This document shows positions 1-12,283 of a stretch of DNA of 64,000 nt, piece after piece. The notes below the pieces were generated by a model, which ran no database searches, was not told the origin of the DNA, and worked only from the letters and a program-made list of their open reading frames with translations. Origin of the DNA: Malania oleifera (lineage: Eukaryota > Streptophyta > Magnoliopsida > Santalales > Ximeniaceae); contig NC_080420.1 in NCBI RefSeq assembly GCF_029873635.1, positions 27,643,032-27,707,031 on the forward strand. Direction: 5' to 3'. Position numbers and translations under genes: made by a program. How positions within the stretch are numbered: position 1 is the stretch's first letter; each line of letters starts with the position of its first letter.

Positions 1-1560
1 AGATGCTCCAGTAGATGACATTGTTAGTGAACAATCAGAGATACCTGCAAATCTTGTAGCAGCCCACTTAGGAGGTGAACCAGAGATCAACGTCCTTTGC
101 TGAGATAATCTTCTAATGAGTGTGTGATTTTGACTAATGAGGGAGAATTTGATTGTTATAAAGAGGCCACTGAAAGTGAGTAGGAATAGATATGGGTTGA
201 TGCAATGCAAGATGAATTAAATTCATTACATGACAATCATACTTTTGAGTTGGTGAGGTTGCCTTAAGGCAATAAAGCATTGAATAAAAATTGGGTGTAG
301 AGGATAAAGCAAGAAGAGCAAGTTCAAGGCCTTAGTATAGAGCAAGACTTGTTGTTAAAGGCTTCAGTCAAAGAAAAAGGATTGATTTTGGAGACAAATT
401 CTCTCTTATTGTGAAGATGTCCTATATTTATGTAGTGTTTAGTATAATAGCTAGCCTTGACTTGGAGATTGAGTAGATGGACGTGAAGACTACTTTCCTT
501 TATGGTAATTAGGGAGAAGAAATCTACATGGAGCAAGCAGAAGGATTTAAAATGAAACTAAATAAGGATTATGTTTGCAAGTTGAACTCTAGTGATGATT
601 GTATCATTCTTTTACTCTATTTAGATGATACTCTTATTATTGGTAAGAATAATTGCACGATTGATGTTTCGAAGAGACAATTAAGCAAGTCCTTTGCCAT
701 GAAGGACTTAGTGCTTCAAAATAGATATTGGTAATGACTGAAGAGACAATCAAGCAAATCCTTTGCCATGAAGGACTTAGTGCTTCAAAATAGATATTGG
801 TAATGATGATCAATCGAGAGAGAGCTACAAAGAAGTTGTATCCAGCACAAGAGAAGTACATTTCTAATATAGTTTAGCGATTCTGCATAGACAAGGCTAA
901 AGAGGTTAGTAGTCCTCTTGTAACTCACTTCAAATTGAACACCAGGTAGCTAGTATCCCAGCATGCATGAATGAAGAGAAGGAAGAGATGAAGACAATTC
1001 CTTATGCTTCAATGCTTGGAAGCTTAATGTATGTTATGGTATATACTAGGCCTGATATAGCTCATGCAGTTGGTATAGTTAGTTGTTTTCTCTCAAATCT
1101 AGCTAAAGAGCATATGAATATTATGAAGTGGATTTTGAGATATCTCTGTGGTACCTATAAGTTGAGGCTTTCATTTGGTGAAGATAAACCATTTGTTAGT
1201 TGGATCTCCCTATATGTGTAGATTTGGTAAGGGATACTAATTCCTGTTAGTCCATTTTAAGATATTTGATTAACTTTGTAGGAGGAGCTATGGTATGTTG
1301 GTCAAGATTGCATAAATGTGTCGCATATTCTACCATAGAAGTAAAGCTTATTGTAGCAATTGAAGCATGTAAAGAGTTGCAATGGATGAAGAAGTTTCTT
1401 CAAAGCTTAGCTTCAAGCAAGAGAGATACGTATTGTTTTGCAACAACCAGAATGCTATTCATTTTAATAAGAATTCTACTTTTCATTCAAGATCGAAGCA
1501 CATTGACATTTGACATCATTGGGTAAGCGATGTGCTAAACTCTAAGTTGTTAGAATTTGA
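1..1560 (+). pseudogene. Ty1/copia pol remnant (reverse transcriptase to RNase H)
   Basis: Broken 3' half of a copia polyprotein, cut off by the left edge of the window. Reading through stops and frameshifts gives the reverse transcriptase start (ELNSLHDNHTFELV near 210-260), the palm motif as LYLDDTLIIG (about 619-650; usually YVDD), and the connection YASMLGSLMYVMVYTRPDIAHAVG (about 1003-1070). The RNase H segment STIEVKLIVAIEACKELQWM lies near 1335-1390, where the family usually has STxEAEYxA. The end KIHTNNNGIDM (about 1562-1595) matches the usual LEKIHTxDNxADM. Several in-frame stops and a 69-bp internal duplication make it non-functional. It belongs to a different lineage from the copia array at 36-57 kb. 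Identification is by family motif memory, not by alignment. Confidence 0.85.
671..808 (+). repeat. 69-bp tandem duplication inside the RT remnant
   Basis: Two adjacent near-identical copies (671-739 and 740-808), beginning GAAGAGACAA and ending in TATTGGTAATGA. They cover the segment just after the polymerase palm motif. The unit is 23 codons long, so the duplication keeps frame, but both copies run into a stop. Confidence 0.9.
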
Positions 1561-2671
1561 GAAAATTCATACAAATAATAATGGTATTGATATGTTTCAA
1601 AGCCACTCAAGGAAGAAGCTTGATGATACACGTCATTCAATCACAAAGATGGCAAATTTTTCCACACAATCATAAGAGGAAAGATTTTTTGGGTTTGAGC
1701 TCCCTTCTTATGTTTAGAAAATTCCAAGTTTAAAAGCCCATTTGTGCTTTTTCTTTTGTAAAGTGAGGACAATAAATTAGGTCTTTTGGGTTGTGTGAAA
1801 TGTAGCAACCATCAAAGTGTGGGTCGAAAAATTTGCTCATTTTTCCATTGCCTAGTCTTGATCAAGTTGACAAGGTAAGGTTTATTTGTGGTATAATTTG
1901 ATTGAAAATTTTGGCAGTAGTTAGAGGACAATTGGTTCTCAATTTTGAACGGTGTGAGTTCAATTTGGATGCCTCTAGGTCAATTGTTTTGTTCATGACA
2001 ACAACTCTATTTTAGGGAAATTTCTCTATTTTCTCATCTTCGTCATCTAGTCTTTGCTTCTATACCATTGAATTATTGCTAGGTTATTAGTTACTATTGG
2101 TGAGCATTGGAAACTTGGCACGTACACCAAAATTTGTTAGTGGTAAAATTTTTGGTTGGGCTATTTGGCCTTGTAGTTTTTGCTTTTTGATTTGAGAGGT
2201 TTTTCTCATTAAATCTAGTGTCTAATTGTGATTGTATTCTTGTAGTAGTAGGTTTCATTTGTTGTATTGGTTGTCTTCTTATAGGTTCTTACAAACACAA
2301 TATTGATTCGTATTTTAGTCCCATAAATTGCCTTAGACAAATAATAAAACCTATACTAGTGTTTACATGATTGTTGCTTATCCAATGCAAACAAAATAAG
2401 CGATCATAGACAAACATAATATCCCGAACGAGTTTGATTTGTGACACATGAACTATTCTATCCAAGTGTGCGACATTTTAGACCAAAGGCAATTATAGGA
2501 CAATTTGACTCAAATAAACATTAGTTGAAACTATCCAAAAATTCATGAAATTGATTGGTTATATAAAGTGTGACGTCATTAGACAACCAAATCTAATAAT
2601 ACCTCAAGACGCATTTAACATAGGGATATATAGTAAGGTTAACTATGTCTACCAAAATACGAAAAAGTTGG
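1561..2671. other. Non-coding tract, possible 3' LTR of the first copia remnant
   Basis: No reading frame of note. The stretch follows directly on the RNase H end of the upstream copia remnant, so its 3' untranslated region and LTR would be expected here. I found no TG...CA bounded repeat partner in the window, so the LTR cannot be delimited. Confidence 0.3.
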
Positions 2672-2828
2672 AGGTTTTTATCATATAATTTTACTTTAAA
2701 AATTACTCTTTTAGACTGGAACATTTATGCTTTGTTTTATTATTATTATTATTATTATTAGTACTAGGTTTTTATCATATAATTTTACTTTAAAAATTAC
2801 TCTTTTAGACTGGAACATTTATGCTTTG

Positions 2829-2868
<40 letters not shown>

Positions 2869-2915
2869 TATTATTATTATTATTATTGTTGTTGTTGTTG
2901 TTGTTGTTGTTTTGA
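2672..2915. repeat. 94-bp duplication ending in TTA/TTG microsatellites
   Basis: The segment beginning AGGTTTTTATCATATAATTT at 2672 is repeated almost perfectly from 2766. Each copy ends in a (TTA)n run: a short one at about 2738-2760 and a long one at about 2831-2887. The second run passes into (TTG)n at about 2888-2911. The microsatellite probably drove slippage or recombination that created the duplication. The apparent 62-aa frame here is only repeat translation. Confidence 0.9.
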
Positions 2916-3465
2916 TTGGAAGCATACATTGGAACATAGTCAGTTCAACTAAACAATGAGAGGTAGATCATTGCCCTAATCTCATATCCTTTTTCATAGT
3001 CTCACTCAATTTTTTATCATGTGGAACCACTTATATAAAACTTTTTTTTTCTGAAAAAATAATTATCTAAATATATTCCAAGACTACTTGTAAAATGTAT
3101 TTCTTTAGATAAGTATTTTTTTTTTTAGGAAATTTTTTTTAGAAAATACTTTTTCAAAAAATTACATAATTACTTAAAAGATTAATTTGTGAAAGTAGTT
3201 TTTAAAATGAGAACTTATTTAGGTGTAAATTAAATATTACTTGTTGACATAAGTATTTAATTCAAATACATTTCAAATAAATTAAGTACTTACTTTTTAA
3301 GACGTTCCAAATAGCGGTTTAGATTTGAAACCTCCAAAATGGAAGTCCCAAATTTCTGCGAGGAAACACTCAATGTCTCGTTTCTTCTTTTGGTAAAGAA
3401 ACCGATATTGCGATTAAATTGCACGATGGAGAGATACCGCATCTCCCATATCGTACCCCTTTCAA
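2916..3465. other. AT-rich intergenic DNA
   Basis: No gene seen. It contains homopolymer T/A runs near 3043-3145. The segment at about 3316-3372 has a diverged second copy at about 3780-3840, on the other side of the probable MITE. Confidence 0.5.
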
Positions 3466-3776
3466 CACCTTGTTTGGTTTGGCAGAATATTTATTCCTTG
3501 GAATAAGATGGAATATATTTTAAATTTTAGGAATCAAGGGAATAGCTATTCCTTGTATATTCCTAATTTTTTCATTTGAACATGTAATATGAAATGAATA
3601 GACGTACCCATGATGAAAATTGGGAATAGTTATTCCTTATTATGGAGCCATAAAATGTTTTATGTTTTTATTTATTTTGTAGTAACAATATAATTTCTTA
3701 TATAACTAATTGTAACTAACCCACTGAAACTAATCTATTTTTGGGAATAAGCATTCTAAAAACCAAACATAACCTT
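3466..3776. mobile_element. MITE-like element with imperfect terminal inverted repeats
   Basis: A roughly 310-bp AT-rich segment. Its left end, TTGTTTGGTTTGGCAGAATA, is matched in inverse orientation by the right end (reverse complement begins TTATGTTTGGTTTTTAGAAT). Both ends continue into a shared TTATTCC. It has no coding capacity, and TATTCC/GGAATA repeats recur inside. TIR length, size and base composition fit a non-autonomous DNA transposon. The superfamily is uncertain because I could not fix the target-site duplication. A diverged direct repeat of about 55 bp flanks the element. Confidence 0.55.
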
Positions 3777-3986
3777 AGGATTTAGACTTAAAAACTCCAA
3801 TATGAAAGTCCTACGTTCTAACAACTTCAAGAGAACACAACATTTTTGTTGAGTTGTAACTTATATTTAGAGGATATACACTTGAAGGCTATTACAAATT
3901 AGAGGGCTTTGGGGCTTGCAAGACCTTTTAGTTTTCCATGCACAAGACCTCTTTATCAACTTAAAGTAGTTAAGTAGGGTGGGGAG

Positions 3987-4600
3987 TGGTTGGAGATGTG
4001 ACTCATATTTGAGTGGAACGCATGCGCCAAGGAAAGAATAGTGCTGCAAAGAACAAGGAGGCTAGCTTCACGATCAAACTGTTGATGGATTGGTCGATGG
4101 TATAAGAGACAGTTTGCTCTCGATATCAAATCGTCAACAGTTTCAGTCTACAACAGGAACAACTCTCAACATCAAACCGTCGATGATTTGCTGAAAACGT
4201 CAATGGTTTCGTTTGGCACAAGTAATGGATTTTTAAATTGGTGATATTTAGATTGGGAGATTTTGGAGGTTTTTCCTCTTGGGATTGCTACATAAGTGTT
4301 TTAGTTAGAGTATAAGTCTTCTGTATGTATAGGGTTAGTATTTAATCAATATTTTGAAACCCTTGATGACAAGCTTGATGTAAGCTTCACATGTTATAGT
4401 GAAAAACAATTGCTTGCTACCGTGGACGTAGGCAAATTGCCAAACCACGTAAATTCTTGTGTCTTGTTTGATTTATTGATTTCCTTTATTCATTGTGGTT
4501 GATTGTTAATTTCCATATTGTTCATCATTGAGTGTTTGCATTACTTGTTCCGGTTTGATTTGAGTTTGCGAGGTTTTTCTACTACACGTTCGTATCAACA
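3987..4600 (+). repeat. 5' LTR of the 4-8 kb copia element
   Basis: It begins TGGTTGGAGATGTGACTC, where the 3' copy has TGTTGGAGATGTGACTC, and ends CGTATCAACA just before the primer site. The first 365 or so bases align with 7713-8073. It carries degenerate repeats of a GTCGACGG-type palindrome at 4078-4215. Near its 3' end is a predicted RNA hairpin at 4421-4449 (CGTGG pairing with CCACG, inner GGC with GCC). Confidence 0.85.
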
Positions 4601-4617
4601 ATTGGTATTAAAGCTAT
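4601..4617 (+). other. Primer-binding site, initiator tRNA-Met type
   Basis: ATTGGTATTAAAGCT directly follows the LTR terminus. It differs slightly from the usual TGGTATCAGAGC complementary to the 3' end of initiator tRNA-Met, which primes minus-strand synthesis. Confidence 0.8.
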
Positions 4618-4623
4618 TGGTTG

Positions 4624-5400
4624 CAATGACTGGGATCTCTTCCTTGAAGTTCGATGTTAACAAGTTTGATGGAACGAGAAATTTTGGACTTTGGCAGATG
4701 AGGGGTAAGGACTTGCTGGTGCAGTAAGGTATGGTGAAGGCACTATACGGAAATAAGCTGGAAGGCATAGAAGACACAAGTTGGAAGGAGTTGGAAGCGA
4801 AAGTTGTGTCCACTATTTGACATTGTCTAGCTGATGACGTGATGTATCATGTCATTGATGAGGAATCACCGAAAGCTGTTTGATTGAAACTGGAGTGTCG
4901 GTATATGTCCAAGTCATTGATGAACAAGTTGTATCTTAAAGAAAAACTATATAGGCTTAAGATGGCAGAGGGTTCATACTTGACTTAGCACATCAATGTA
5001 TTCAATCATATCATTAGTGATATGAAGCGAGTTGACATGAAGTTCAAGGAAGAAGACAAGACGTTGATGCTGTTTAATTCCCTACTTACGTCTCTTACGT
5101 ACGAGAATCTAGTCATGACTCTGACATGGGGGAAAGAAATCTTGGAGTTGGAGGATATCATGAGTGCATTGCAAGGGTTCCATCAGTGGAAGAAGGCCAG
5201 CAATAAGAGTTCACAAGGTGAAGTGCTCGTGGGGAAAGGTAATTAGGATCATAGGAGATGTAAGTCCTAGAGCTAATCGAGTGGTAATAAAACTCAGTTG
5301 TAGTCTAAGAGGAGGAAGGATGCTCGTTGTTTTAAGTGCGGGAAAATAGGGCACAAAAAATTGGAGTGGAGGAAGGGGAATGAAGAAACTCAAGAGGATC
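4624..5400 (+). pseudogene. Copia gag remnant with CCHC zinc knuckle
   Basis: Starts MTGISSLKFDVNKFDGTRNF, the usual copia gag opening (K-F-x-G-x-N-F-x-x-W), with W near residue 23. It continues through several stops to an MNKLYLKEKLYRLKM helix and an FNSLLTSLTYENLV segment, both typical of the gag (UBN2-like) core. The zinc knuckle CFKCGKIGHKKLEW lies near 5330-5370; the expected last cysteine is replaced by tryptophan. Gag would form the particle and bind RNA. This copy is broken by at least four stops and one frameshift. Confidence 0.85.
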
Positions 5401-6475
5401 GATTCGTCAAAATTTGCGAATGTAGTGAAAGAAGGAGACTCAGGGAACAATGATTGTGATATGATTTCTATTTCATTGGGTTCAGAACACCTCACAGATT
5501 CTTGGATCCTAGACTCAAGATGTTCTTTTCACATGATGCCCAACAAAGCTTGGTTCACCATTTACAAATTGGTGAGTTTTGGTTCCATTTTAATGGGAAA
5601 AGACATGGTCTGTAAAGTTTTTGGAATGGGGGATATCAGAATCAATATATATCATGGTGTGGTAAGGAACTTATGTGGTGTAAGACATGTACCTAATCTA
5701 TGGAAGAATGTGATATCATTGGGCACTTTGGATTGTAATAGGTATAGTTACAAGTTTGAAAGTGGGACAATGAAGGTGTGTAAAGGCATCTTGATGGTGA
5801 TGAAGGGACATAGGTTAATAGGGAATCTTTATGCACTACTGGGTAACACAGTTGTAGGTGGAACTGTAACTGAGAGTTCCGAGTCAGATAATATCATTTT
5901 GTGTAAAACAACCACACAAAAAATGGAGGGTATTCTTAGAAATATTGTTTTGGATGTTTGGGGATCGGTGAGGGTAGCATCACGGGTTGGACATGGGTAC
6001 TTCATGAGTTTATCACGAAAGGTCTGGGGGTATCTCATGTGGGTTGGAGATATTTGCTAGGTTTAACTTGTAGCTGAGGTGGAATACAAGGCTAAGAGAA
6101 ATTTCCTCATCAAGTTTGACATTGGAGCTAAGTACGCTAGTGTTAAAAGAATTTTGTGAGCATAACAGATTGTATGTAGGGCTTGTAAGGAACTTCTTGG
6201 TAAAGTTAGTGAGTATGAAGTGTTTCTCAATTAACCGATCGCGAAAGGTATCACTAGATGGGAGACTTGCGGGAGAGGCTTGGACAGGTCATGTGGTAGA
6301 CTTCTCTAGTTTGAGAGAGTTTGAACATCCAGTCATGCACGTTTCTAGTGAGGTGGGATCTAAGCTTAGTGCAATGTTCAGATGGTACAACTTTCCGGAG
6401 TATAAGAAAGATGGGTTCAAGTTGTGTAATCCAATGAAAAACATAAGACATGGTTACATAAGACATGGTTCTTGA
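5401..6475 (+). pseudogene. Copia protease and integrase remnant
   Basis: The protease region reads SWILDSRCSFHMMPNKAWF (about 5500-5555). The catalytic DSG is changed to DSR, which would inactivate an aspartic protease. Next come GVRHVPNLWKNVISLGTLD and GNLYALLG, the pre-integrase region. The histidine/cysteine zinc part is poorly preserved. A later piece (about 6240-6420), GEAWTGHVVDFSSLREFEHP, matches the C-terminal integrase segment that usually reads W-x-G-x-x-x-x-x-x-L-R-x-F-G-C-x-x. The catalytic DDE core is largely lost to frameshifts and stops between 6060 and 6240. Confidence 0.8.
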
Positions 6476-7712
6476 TGTTAAAGACATGTTGCAGCGTACT
6501 TTGGTAGATGAAGAGAAATAGGTGCCAAAATGCTGCACCAGCAACGAGCATGTTGTGCAGGTGGAGTTGGAGACTCGAAGCAAAAGTGTAGGGAGTTCTA
6601 ACTCAAGAGACCTACAATATCACACTACAAAGTGGAGCAAAAAAGAGATTGTGATGCAGGTGAAGTTACAGACTTAGGGCAAAGATGAGATTGTTCATAT
6701 TGTATGGAGTTCTAGTTCAGGAGGCTAGTATGATCACAATGGGCCTAGGTGCACTATCAGGTCACCTCTCAGGTATGAGTTTGATGACCTAATGTCTTAT
6801 GCATTCATCACTATCAGTAAGGTTCCAACTATTTTTCAAGATGCGGTGCACAACAAAGGGAAAAGTAGATGGACGAGTGCTATGGTAGAGAAGATGGAGT
6901 TAACTACATAAGAATCAACTGTGGGAGTTGGTGGAGCTTCTAGAGGGGAAAAGGGTGATACGATGAAAGGGGGTAATTGTTTTAATGTTTTATGTGAATG
7001 ACATGCCAATTTTTGAGAAGATTCCAATTGAGGTTAGTCAATTGGAGACTCTGTTGAGAAAGGAAGTTGACGTGAAGGTTTTGAGTGCTGCCAATAGGAT
7101 TCTTGGGTTAGAGATTCGCAAGTATAAAGCTATAGGGAGATTGGGATTATCTCAGGGTGGCTTTGTGGACATAAACGTAGGGAGATTGTGGTTATCTCAA
7201 GATGGTACACTGGTGGCGAATCAATGTAAACTGTCTACCGCTCAATACCCAAGGACGGACTGTGATGTTCAGGTAATGTCAAATGTTTTCTACGCCAGTG
7301 CAGTGGAGTACTTCGGTGGGCAATAGAGTGATCCGTCAATTGTGAGATTCGTGAATGCAGGCTACTAGGGGACTTGGATGACATGATGTCTACAATAGGG
7401 TATGTTGTAGGAGGGCCTATTTGTTAGAATCTAAGGTACAGTCTCAGGTTGCACTTTCAACAATTGAGTCAGAGTACTTGGCAGTGGCTGAGGCTGTCAA
7501 GGTAGGATTGTGTTTTAAATGATCATTCAAGGAGTTGGATATTCAGTTTGGTGGAGTTCTTGTTACCACAGACAAGTTCAAGTATCGCTTGGACTTGGTT
7601 TATGTCTCCAAGTGTTAGATGAGAGGCGGTCCCAATCTAGTGGTCCAGGTAGAGCAGCGAGGTTATGCTTTCAGTTTTCTCCTAAGTGGTGAATATTTGC
7701 TAAGGTGGAGAT
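6476..7712 (+). pseudogene. Copia reverse transcriptase/RNase H remnant with large RT deletion
   Basis: The N-terminal RT boundary is visible (KSRWTSAMVEKMELTT, about 6862-6910; usually W-x-x-A-M-x-x-E-M). The sequence then jumps at about 6960-6985 to the palm motif, here YVND instead of YVDD. Most of the fingers domain is missing. ILGLEIRKYK and LGLSQGGFV follow (about 7099-7160). RNase H is represented by SQVALSTIESEYLAVAEAVK (about 7441-7500). The segment ends in a purine-rich AAGGTGGAGAT that would prime plus-strand synthesis. Confidence 0.8.
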
Positions 7713-8073
7713 TGTTGGAGATGTGACTCATATTTGAGTGGAACGCATGCACCGGAAAAAGCATACCGACGCAATGAATAAGGAGGCTAGTTGTAGGATC
7801 AAACCATCCACGGATTGGTCGACGGTATAGGAGATGGTTTGCTCTCAGTATCAAACCGTCGACGGTTTTAGTCTGCAACAAGAATAGCTCTTTGCATCAA
7901 ATTGTGGACGGTTTGTTGAAACCGTCAACAATTTTGTTCGGCGCAAGTCACAGATTTTTAAATTGGTGATTAGTAGATTTGAGATTTTAGAGGTTTTTCC
8001 TGTGGGAATTGTTACAAAAGTGGTTTAGTTATAATATAAGTGTTCTGTACGTATAAGGTTAGTATTTAATCAA
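7713..8073 (+). repeat. 3' LTR, truncated
   Basis: Begins TGTTGGAGATGTGACTC. It matches the 5' LTR until AGTATTTAATCAA, then diverges, so about 250 bp including the hairpin and terminus are missing. It contains a perfect 16-bp palindrome AAACCGTCGACGGTTT at 7853-7868. Confidence 0.85.
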
Positions 8074-11000
8074 GTAGTTTAAGAAGAGGGTCTTAAAATT
8101 CCAAATAGTTTCAGAGTTAAGAAAAATTGTAAGTCAATGCATAAATTGCTCCTAGAATTGAAATTAACAAAGTGCATTAATAACCATTTTCTTTGGACAG
8201 AGCTTTCAATGCTCTCCATATGAATGAAAGGCACCAATACTTGTAAAAAATAATAAATTTTTTTTTTGCATTAAACAAAGTTTATTTGGACCAATTTGAT
8301 GGAAGTCAATGAAAGATGGTCCAACCAAAATTTAAGGAAAAAATTATAAGCAATAAGCAAGGAAGAGGAAATAAGTGAGATTGCTTATAGTACATATTTA
8401 GTTTAGGATATAACAATGGAACACATGAGGGAAACATATATACTATCATTTAAAATATGACTTTTAAATCACTTATGTCTTAGGAAGCCATCTTAAGAAA
8501 AATGGAAAAGGGGTAGGATGGAAGATAGGTTAGATAATGTTTTTATAATTAAGTAGAATGGAAGATAGGTTAGATCATTTATTTAAATTTGTACGATATG
8601 GTACAACTTATCATATGGAAGTTATAAGTAGGTTAAATAAGAGGATTATTATTTTTTTTTTAAGAAAAGGTAATGTTATAAACAAGAGGATTATTATTTA
8701 ACAATAAATTAAATTTCTAAAATGAATCATTGTATTTTGTTTTATAAAGAGAGAGGATAGTTTAGCAATTCACTTGAGCATCCATGCATAAAGAGAAATT
8801 TTCTTTATTGAATGTATAGATGGCTTCTAAGAAAAAGTTTTTCCTTTCTTTTGTACTTCAACTTTAGCAAATGTAGCCACTTTAATTAGCATGTTTTTAT
8901 ATTTAGTTATTTGCTTGTTTATTATAGAAATCTAACTTCTTTGCATGTAACGTTAGCATTATTGATTCTAGATGGATGTAATATTGTGTATAGGTAGCAG
9001 CTAAAAGTGAGGTGTGATAGCCTTTGAGTGAATGAATAAGCATTGATTCAAAGCAAGGGGAATGAACCAATTGGGCTTGCAATAGCAAAAGAAAAATCAA
9101 AGAACACTACATAATAAGAAGCATGTGATAGATGATAGTGAAGCTCTTCCATGGAATCAATAGAATAGTAACTTGGATTTCATCAATATTGGCACTAGAT
9201 CGACCAAGTGAGTTTTAGAGAGTTTAAGAGGATTAAGCTAAATAAGTTGAAGTAAATGTTAAATAATTTTTTTGATTTTAGCATTATCAATAAATGAAGC
9301 TTACAATAACTAGCATGTGAATAAAGTGTGCAAGTTTTAGCCTTAAGAAATTATAAAGAATGTTGAAATAGTTTTAGTTGAGTAAATAATAATAATAACA
9401 TATTATTTTGGTCTATGCACAAGCATAAAAGGTTTAATATTATTTATTCAAGTATGTGCAGAATAAGGTTTTAAAAAAAGGATAAAAAGTTTGAAACATA
9501 TTATTAAACTTCGAATATGCAAAGGATAAAAATTGTGAAATGCATAATTTTTGTTTGTGGATGAAAGATAGGAGTCTTCGAATGTGATACTTTGAGTAAA
9601 GATAAGAATCTAGAATATAAGTATACAAGAAGCCATATAAGAATCTTAAGTATGAGAATGCGCACACGGATAAGAAAGCATAACTTTGTATGCAAAAAAG
9701 TTAGCTCTTGAAAAATCTTTGTATGCAAAAAAGTTACCATAGGAGAAAATGAAAGTATCTTTGCGTTGATATTAAATTGGAAGATATCATTTGAAGTGTA
9801 TGTACAAGAAAATGAAAAGGTTGTATATTTATACAAAAACTTGGGATGTAAGAAAAATTAAAATATTCTTTTGCTAATGGTGAATTGGAAATTGTCATTT
9901 AAAGCAATATGAACTATAGAATATAAAGGCATTTGTTTGAAAAATTTGAGATAGACGGAAAAGTAAAAGTTTCCCTATATGGATATGAGAATAGTGAATG
10001 GTCTGAAATAAATATTTTCCAAAAAAGAAAAATGACTTTGGGATACCACATAAGGAGAAAAAAAAATTGAAGAACATCTTCAAAGCGAGCCATCCAAATA
10101 GACCTCAAAGATGGTAATTTTGAGTGACAAGCACAAGTTTTACTTCTTAAATGAATTATTCAAATAAAAAGAAATGATATTAGCTCATATAATAGAAGTT
10201 GTCAAACACAAGAAAGACATCTCTATAAACCTAAGTTAATCAAATGATAATAGAATGACATTCACATAGTAAAAGTTAGAAAAGAGAGGGCAGTCCTCAA
10301 AACCCAAGTTATTTGAAGAACATGTGTTAATCAAATAACATATGTTACCACTAAAATTGGATTTCAGCACCATACAACTTGCTCACATTGCTAATATATA
10401 TTTTGTTAAGATCTTTTTTACTATTCTAAACCCATTGTAAAGTAAAAATAAGTTCATGAAGTTTTCAATAATCAAACACACAGCCTTGGCCTTGGGTTGC
10501 CTTTAGAATAATAGTAGCTTGAGTTTAAGTTTTTATTGGCTTAGCGATTGTTCAGCACTATCAAGTATGTTACGACTTATTCAAGGCTTTAGTTCATTGT
10601 GGGATGGATCATAAAACTTAGTACTAGAGGAAATTTCTTGGTAGACAACGTGCAAGGATGAACTTAGTTGGCGAAAGGAGGTGGGATTGCGATACCTAGA
10701 ACTAGAGAAACATCAAGTGTGCTCATATCATAGAGGCTGGAGAGTTTGACTCATTGCTTAACCTGCAATCGACATTTAGATGAGTAGGTGAATGGTGCCC
10801 AAGCACAAAATGCACTTGAAATAAGGAGAAGAAATCTAGCAGTGCTCTAATGAATCAGCGTATCCATGGAGCAAAATAAGGAAGCACGTAAAAGAAAAAC
10901 AAAGTGAATCTCCTTCATATATAAATACTGATTTAATTGAGATATATTGACTCCATTTTGACCATAAGTGAGCTTAAGAGTGAGTTATTAGGATTAAACT

Positions 11001-11330
11001 GAAGGCTTCAAAGAATCAACCTGCCACCATTAGTTTCTATGAGAACATGCGCAAAGAAGTTGACCCAATAAATGTGCAATTTAAAGATTCTAATTCAAAA
11101 CTCTCTCACCTATGAAGTGTGAATCTTTGGAGAAATCTTTTGAAGAAGAAGACGTCCAAGCAGCCAAACTGAACTTAACATGATACCACGCTCTAGGACC
11201 TAACATGTTCATGATTGCATTTTTCTAATTTAGCAACCAACAAAGAATTCAACAGAGCAACAAAATTTGAAAAAGAAAAAAGAAAAAAGAAAAAAGGGAG
11301 AGCACTAATTTCTCCTTTCATTCCTCAAAT
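8074..11330. other. Intergenic AT-rich DNA, no gene recognised
   Basis: Only short, low-complexity open frames occur. Visible structure is limited to a 20-bp direct repeat (CTTTGTATGCAAAAAAGTTA at 9684-9703 and 9717-9736) and poly-T/poly-A runs. The tract probably contains transposon debris too diverged for me to assign. Confidence 0.5.
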
Positions 11331-11360
11331 CCCCCCCCCCCCCCCCCCCCAAAAAAAAAG
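11331..11360. repeat. Homopolymer junction, poly-C then poly-A
   Basis: About 20 C residues are followed directly by nine A residues. This is a low-complexity tract, and its exact length is likely to be unreliable in any assembly. Confidence 0.9.
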
Positions 11361-11970
11361 TATTGAAGATATATAAAAGATTATGCACTAATTAGTATAT
11401 ATTCTCAACTTAGCCTACGAAATAAATTACCCGGCCAAGGGAATTTTTCTATAGTTTGGGACCAAGCTGAAAACTGCTTGCAGATTATTCGAAGCAAATT
11501 ATAAAAGGACTTCCACCAAAATTTTAAGTCTCATGTTTGGGAACTTACATTTCAAACCTTAGATTTGGAGATATCAAATAATAATAATAATAATAATAAT
11601 AATTTTTGAATTTTGTCCAAATCCATGCAAATTCAAATCTATGACTTGAATTTCATGCTCCCCAAATGCAACCTAAAAGAAAGTCACAATTTTGAAAAGA
11701 CTAAATTTTTACTATTCCATCACGAGCAGTTTGTTTCAATTTAGATATAGATAAGAGTAAAACATCAGCCAACTGATGTTGAAGTCCTTTCTCTCACTTG
11801 TGTGTCATCTCCAAGTTAAAACAATAGGGGCATGCAGAAAAGGCCAAATCCCCGAAACCCTTCAACAAGGTTTAGGGAACTTCTCATGGGGCTTCCCCAA
11901 ATAGTCTAAGTAAACCCAACACACCTTACCCAGAGTACTTCAAACTGAGGTATATATAGAGAGAACTAGC

Positions 11971-12009
<39 letters not shown>

Positions 12010-12252
12010 ACCATCTTAACCCTTCTGGCTGCAAACTACAATTTATTATTAACCCTTCTGGCTGCAAACTACAATTTATTATTATTTTTCCTTATATGCT
12101 AACTTATAACAAACACATTAACCATGCCTTCTCAATGCAGGGCATATGAGGAAATGATAAAATGCATTTGGTAATATGCTTGCATAATCATTGTTCAAAC
12201 ATAATCAAGTTCTAAATAATTACTTGTGCATGCAGTTCATCACTCACATTCC

Positions 12253-12283
<31 letters not shown>

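Larger units (their letters stand above)
3987..8073 (+). mobile_element. Degenerate Ty1/copia retrotransposon with two LTRs
   Basis: A complete but decayed element in the order 5' LTR, primer-binding site, gag, protease, integrase, reverse transcriptase/RNase H, polypurine tract and truncated 3' LTR. At about 4.1 kb it is shorter than a typical 5 kb element, because most of the reverse transcriptase is deleted around 6960-6985. The order protease-integrase-reverse transcriptase places it in Ty1/copia. The purine tract and LTR start (AAGGTGGAGAT then TGTTGGAG) are of the kind common in Tnt1/Tork-type elements. Both LTRs share the same TCGACGG-rich block. Many stops and frameshifts indicate an old insertion. 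Confidence 0.88.

Noticed and set aside
2727..2915. 62-residue frame of isoleucine, tyrosine and leucine runs
   Set aside because: Translation of TTA/TTG microsatellites.
9440..10108. Several overlapping hydrophobic minus-strand frames of 60-110 residues
   Set aside because: AT-rich composition, mutual overlap, no domain, and low-complexity phenylalanine/leucine content; chance frames.
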